NCBI GenBank assembly: GCA_934661135.1
Contig: CAKUJA010000012.1
Span: 1 to 30,768, forward strand
Origin: an uncultured Oscillospiraceae bacterium
GTDB taxonomy: Bacteria; Bacillota; Clostridia; Oscillospirales; Oscillospiraceae
Direction of reading: 5' to 3'
DNA: 30,768 nt
This document shows positions 28,066 through 30,768 of this stretch, piece after piece. The stretch's first letter is position 1; every line of letters starts with the position of its first letter. The translations under genes were made by a program, and so were the position numbers. Below the pieces are notes generated by a model. The model saw only the letters and a program-made list of their open reading frames with translations, did no database searches and was not told where the DNA came from.

Positions 28066-29130
28066 ATGAAAGCCATCGGGCGGGCGATTTTGTCCGCAAT
28101 TTTTCTGATTTTAACCGGTCTGATGGCTGCGGCGGCAAAGTTTGCGCCGCAGATCGTCTTTTCGTTCTATCCTGCGTGGTCGCGCAAGGCGCTTGCGGCG
28201 CTCTCTTCGGTGTCGGCGCTGCTGCCGATCGCGCTGTGGGAGGTTCTTGCGGTTCTTGCGGCACTCTGGTTTCTTTATACATTCATTTGTATATTCACAA
28301 AGCACCGCGGATTTTTCAGTTGGCTAACCGGTGTGATTCTCGCGCTCTCGGTCGCGGTGTTCCTGTTTGTGGCGCTCTGGGGTCTGAATCATTTTGCCCC
28401 CGGCATCGGAGAAACGCTCGGGCTAGACGTTCGCGAATACAGCAAGGAGGAGCTGATCGCCGCCACGAACTACTATGCCGCGCAGGCCACCAGTCTTGCC
28501 GGCACCGTCTCGCGTGACGAGGACGGCCGCGCGCAGTTTGCAGAGTTCCAGACGCTTGCCAAGCAGTCCGGCGACGGCTATACCTCGCTGCAAAGCGTCT
28601 ATCCGCAGTTCGACGGCGCGACCGATCCGGTCAAGTCCCTACTCTCCTGGCGGCTGTTCAGTCAGCTCGGCACAACCGGCATTTTTATCTGCTTCACGGG
28701 CGAGAGCTGTGTGAACCAGGATACCTATGAAGCGTGGATTCCGTTTACCATGTGCCACGAAATCGCCCATCGGCAGGCTGTCGCCGCCGAGGACGAGGCA
28801 AATTTCTGCGCCTACCTCGCCTGTATGGAAAATCCGAAAAATGACTTCCGCTATTCCGGTGCGTTCGCAGCCTATATCTATTGCAACAACGCCCTCGCCA
28901 AGGTCGACCGCAGCGCCGCAGCAAGCATCTGGGAAACTGTCGCCGCAGGTGTCCGTGCAGACGCGAACGCCGCAAACGAGCACTATGCCAAATATGAGGG
29001 CAAGGTGCAGGACGCGGCGCAGAAGGTCAATGACGCCTACCTGAAGGCCTTCGACGAGGAATCCGGCGTGCAGTCCTACGGTGAGGTCGCCGATCTGCTG
29101 ATTGCGTGGTATTTGCAGAAAACCGCCTGA
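28066..29130 (+). CDS. Membrane-anchored zinc peptidase-like protein, DUF3810 type
   Basis: A 354-residue protein with three hydrophobic segments in the first 110 residues (about 7-25, 48-75, 86-107) and a soluble C-terminal domain. The motif HEIAH at 231-235 is an HExxH zinc site, followed by AEDEAN with Glu242 or Glu244 as a likely third ligand; ALWGLNHFAPG at 103-113 is the DUF3810-type junction. The enzyme class (metalloprotease) is inferred; no substrate is known. ATG 28066 has AGGAAAGGA upstream; the open frame extends much further 5' but that part overlaps glyS on the other strand and is not coding. It is a single-gene unit ahead of the infC operon. Confidence 0.85.
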   Translation: MKAIGRAILSAIFLILTGLMAAAAKFAPQIVFSFYPAWSRKALAALSSVSALLPIALWEVLAVLAALWFLYTFICIFTKHRGFFSWLTGVILALSVAVFLFVALWGLNHFAPGIGETLGLDVREYSKEELIAATNYYAAQATSLAGTVSRDEDGRAQFAEFQTLAKQSGDGYTSLQSVYPQFDGATDPVKSLLSWRLFSQLGTTGIFICFTGESCVNQDTYEAWIPFTMCHEIAHRQAVAAEDEANFCAYLACMENPKNDFRYSGAFAAYIYCNNALAKVDRSAAASIWETVAAGVRADANAANEHYAKYEGKVQDAAQKVNDAYLKAFDEESGVQSYGEVADLLIAWYLQKTA

Positions 29131-29146
29131 AAATTTGAAATTTGTA

Positions 29147-29175
29147 TTGACAACAGGAAATTTCCCCGCTATAAT
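29147..29175 (+). promoter_or_regulatory. Consensus promoter of infC-rpmI-rplT operon
   Basis: TTGACA (29147-29152), 17-bp spacer, TATAAT (29170-29175): both hexamers and spacing are perfect, fitting a highly expressed ribosomal operon. Transcription should start near 29182. Confidence 0.92.
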
Positions 29176-29181
29176 ATGCGG

Positions 29182-29326
29182 AGAAAACAAAGAAGGAGCC
29201 GATTGGCAACCCTCACCTCCAGCGAAAGCAAAGAGGTTCATATCTTTTCACCTCCCATCTGGGAGTCGGTGCGAAGTTATGTGCGGGTGCCTTGCGGCAT
29301 CCGCACTTTGCATTTGGAGGTGCTTT
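29182..29326 (+). promoter_or_regulatory. Structured infC operon leader, L20-leader-like
   Basis: About 145 nt of untranslated leader. CACCTCC occurs twice (29214-29220 and 29249-29255); each is exactly complementary to the infC ribosome site GGAGGTG (29316-29322). The second copy also sits in a local hairpin around CTCCCA-TC-TGGGAG (29252-29265). Just before the ribosome site is an 11-bp stem GTGCGGGTGCC/GGCATCCGCAC (29281-29291, 29296-29306; one G-U pair) followed by TTTG, terminator-like. Firmicutes infC operons are often controlled by L20 binding to such leaders; I infer this type from position and structure, not from a covariance match. Confidence 0.65.
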
Positions 29327-29848
29327 ATCATCGGTAAATTAGAACATCAGATCAACGAGGAGATCCGTGACAAGGAGCTTCGCGTGATCGGAGCTGATGG
29401 CGATCAGCTTGGTATCATGACGTCGGCTGCCGCGCTTGCGCTTGCCGAGGAAAAGGAGCTGGATCTTGTCAAAATTGCTCCGAATGCCGTTCCTCCGGTC
29501 TGCAAGATCATGGACTATGGCAAATTCCGCTTTGAACAGTTGAAAAAGGAAAAAGAAGCGAAAAAGAACCAGCACGTCGTCGAGGTCAAGGAAATCCGGA
29601 TGTCCCCGAGCATCGATACCAACGACTTCAATACCAAAGTCAAGAACGCCATGAAGTTCCTGAAAGATGGCAACCGAGTTAAAGTTACCGTTCGCTTCCG
29701 CGGCCGTGAGATGGCACACACGTCGCTCGGCGCCGATCTGCTGAAGAAATTCGGCGAAGATTGCGCAGAGCTGGCAACCGTCGCCAAGGACGCGAAGCTC
29801 GAAGGACGTAATATGTCCATGTTCCTGAGTCCCAAAAATCCCAAATAA
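29327..29848 (+). CDS. infC: Translation initiation factor IF-3, AUC start
   Basis: The 173-residue factor binds the 30S subunit, checks the start codon and prevents early 50S joining. N-domain HQINEEIRDKELRVIGADGDQLGI and the C-domain with KVTVRFRGREM are typical. There is no ATG, GTG or TTG between the ribosome site and the conserved N-terminus: GGAGG (29316-29320) is followed by two in-frame ATC codons at 29327 and 29330. IF-3 genes often use rare starts (AUU, AUA, AUC) so that IF-3 represses its own synthesis. I took the first ATC (6-nt spacing); the second (9 nt) is possible. First gene of the operon. Confidence 0.93.
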   Translation: MIGKLEHQINEEIRDKELRVIGADGDQLGIMTSAAALALAEEKELDLVKIAPNAVPPVCKIMDYGKFRFEQLKKEKEAKKNQHVVEVKEIRMSPSIDTNDFNTKVKNAMKFLKDGNRVKVTVRFRGREMAHTSLGADLLKKFGEDCAELATVAKDAKLEGRNMSMFLSPKNPK

Positions 29849-29884
29849 ACTCGCAAAAACGCAACAAACGGAAGGAGAACCACT

Positions 29885-30082
29885 ATGCCTAAGCTGAAAT
29901 CCCATAGCGGCGCGAAGAAAAGATTCAATCTGACAAAGACCGGTAAGGTCAAGAGAGCGCACGCCTTCAAGAGCCATATCCTCACGAAGAAAACCACCAA
30001 GCGCACCCGTAACCTTCGCAAGAACGGCTACGCCGACGTGACCGTGGAAGATACCGTCAAGAAAATGATTCCCTACAAATAA
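29885..30082 (+). CDS. rpmI: 50S ribosomal protein L35
   Basis: A 65-residue basic ribosomal protein (MPKLKSHSGAKKRFNLTKTG at the N-terminus is the L35 signature; C-terminus MIPYK). Part of the large subunit. GGAAGGAG lies before ATG 29885, 36 nt after infC. The infC-rpmI-rplT order is highly conserved. Confidence 0.98.
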   Translation: MPKLKSHSGAKKRFNLTKTGKVKRAHAFKSHILTKKTTKRTRNLRKNGYADVTVEDTVKKMIPYK

Positions 30083-30118
30083 TTGCAGGGCGGACTGATA
30101 ACATAGGAGGATTCAATA

Positions 30119-30472
30119 ATGGCAAGAGTTAAGGGCGCAATGATGACGCGCAAAAGAAGAAATAAGACCCTGAAGCTGGCAAAGTCCTACTGGGGTTCCA
30201 AGTCCCGCCACTTTAAGATGGCCAAACAGGCTGTCTATAAGTCCGGTGCATATGCATACGTTGGCCGTAAGCTGAAGAAGCGTGAGTTCCGTCAGCTCTG
30301 GATCGCCCGTATTTCTGCGGCTGTCGCTCCGTTCGGCATCAACTATTCCCGCTTCATGAACGGCCTGAAGAAGGCTGGCATTGAGATGAACCGCAAGGCG
30401 ATCTCCGAGCTGGCGATCTCCGATCCGGCCGCTTTCGAAGCGCTGGTCGAGGCCGCTAAGAAGGCTCTTTAA
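30119..30472 (+). CDS. rplT: 50S ribosomal protein L20
   Basis: A 117-residue large-subunit assembly protein. The long basic N-terminal extension (MARVKGAMMTRKRRNKTLKL) binds 23S rRNA, and the C-domain contains the conserved YSRFMNGLKKAGIEMNRKAI. L20 also represses this operon in many bacteria by binding the leader. ATG 30119 has AGGAGG about 8 nt upstream. Last gene of the operon, closed by a terminator. Confidence 0.98.
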   Translation: MARVKGAMMTRKRRNKTLKLAKSYWGSKSRHFKMAKQAVYKSGAYAYVGRKLKKREFRQLWIARISAAVAPFGINYSRFMNGLKKAGIEMNRKAISELAISDPAAFEALVEAAKKAL

Positions 30473-30483
30473 TCGTAGCAGTA

Positions 30484-30518
30484 AACAGGACGCTGTCGTC
30501 TGACGGCGTCCTGTTTTT
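30484..30518 (+). terminator. Intrinsic terminator of infC-rpmI-rplT operon
   Basis: AACAGGACGC (30484-30493) pairs with GCGTCCTGTT (30506-30515) around a 12-nt loop, and a T-run spans 30514-30518. It lies 12 bp after the rplT stop. Confidence 0.92.
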
Positions 30519-30617
30519 GCTTGTAACCTCCACAGGGATAACATCACCCTGCCGGGCAGTCAGAAGGAACTGGCGTTCTGATAGGGATTTCAGCAAAGTC
30601 GTGGTGTGATAAGAGCC

Positions 30618-30638
30618 GATGAGGGCATCCGCCCCTAC
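30618..30638. repeat. Dispersed GC-rich repeat ending GCCCCTAC
   Basis: Contains GGGC-ATCC-GCCC (30623-30634) and ends in GCCCCTAC, the same end as the palindrome about 60 bp further on. Sequences of this type recur in gut Oscillospiraceae as far as I remember. The whole stretch 30519-30768 contains no convincing gene: the only frames are short and run through the terminator and these repeats. Confidence 0.5.
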
Positions 30639-30675
30639 AAGCACAAACATAAATGCAACGGAAAATCGTAGAAGC

Positions 30676-30698
30676 GGGCGGACAGAGTCGTCCGCCCC
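30676..30698. repeat. Dispersed palindrome GGGCGGAC-N6-GTCCGCCC, copy 2
   Basis: Identical over 23 bases, loop included, to 55-77. Here the flanks extend the symmetry with GTAG upstream (30668-30671) and CTAC downstream. It lies in the gene-free end of the window. Confidence 0.78.
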
Positions 30699-30768
30699 TA
30701 CGGGTGCAGTGTAGGATGTAAGGTGGTACCGTATCCGTAGGATGTTGCCTGACCGCCATCATCAAGAT

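Noticed and set aside
30456..30650. A 64-codon open frame on the minus strand after rplT
   Set aside because: It passes through the rplT terminator and the dispersed repeat at 30618-30638; no ribosome site, so the frame is carried by repeat sequence.

Overview
The window looks like a chromosomal segment of a Gram-positive, fairly GC-rich anaerobic gut-type Clostridia, most likely Oscillospiraceae/Ruminococcaceae. The reasons are strong AGGAGG-type ribosome sites, use of GTG starts, Firmicutes-type gene families (split transketolase, dimeric glycyl-tRNA synthetase, infC-rpmI-rplT, an ACT plus UPF0210 pair), a fused Fe-S/molybdenum hydroxylase of the kind seen in purine-using anaerobes, and GC-rich hairpin repeats at both ends that I remember from that family. 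No phage, integrase, transposase, CRISPR or tRNA gene is visible. Most of the coding content is ordinary housekeeping.

Layout. (1) 107-6173, minus strand: an arginine operon read argG, argH, a three-gene polar amino-acid ABC importer, then argF, from a promoter near 6222-6249. (2) 6439-8613, plus strand: a CPA2 cation/proton antiporter and an MgtC-family membrane protein, closed by a strong terminator. (3) 8817-12750, minus: xanthine dehydrogenase-like enzyme, a four-cluster polyferredoxin and a Cof-type HAD phosphatase. (4) 12970-15204, minus: cardiolipin synthase-like protein and a PrsW-type intramembrane protease. (5) 15379-21072, plus: uvrA, radC, uvrB (DNA repair). (6) 21156-22442, minus: a second CPA2 antiporter. 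(7) 22633-24426, minus: two-subunit transketolase. (8) 24797-27912, minus: glyS, then an ACT-domain protein and its UPF0210/PFL-like partner. (9) 28066-29130, plus: a membrane-anchored HExxH protein (DUF3810-like). (10) 29147-30518, plus: infC, rpmI and rplT with a structured leader, a consensus promoter and a terminator.

The most unusual content is between the genes. Four copies of a 140-165 bp imperfect palindromic element lie at 4777-4940, 8655-8817, 18930-19069 and 24640-24797. They share a central stem-loop and terminal inverted repeats; two are bounded by TA on both sides, as expected for IS630/Tc1-mariner-type miniature elements. In three copies the end of the element builds the stop codon of the adjoining gene (HAD, radC and UPF0210), and the fourth starts 12 bp after the argG stop. 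Two further sites carry isolated end-like sequences in probable 5' leaders. I found these by eye; copy number, boundaries and mobility need a genome-wide search.

Other points: infC has no ATG, GTG or TTG start and appears to begin at an AUC, behind a leader with two copies of an anti-Shine-Dalgarno sequence; uvrA and uvrB are separated by radC; and the arginine operon contains its own importer.
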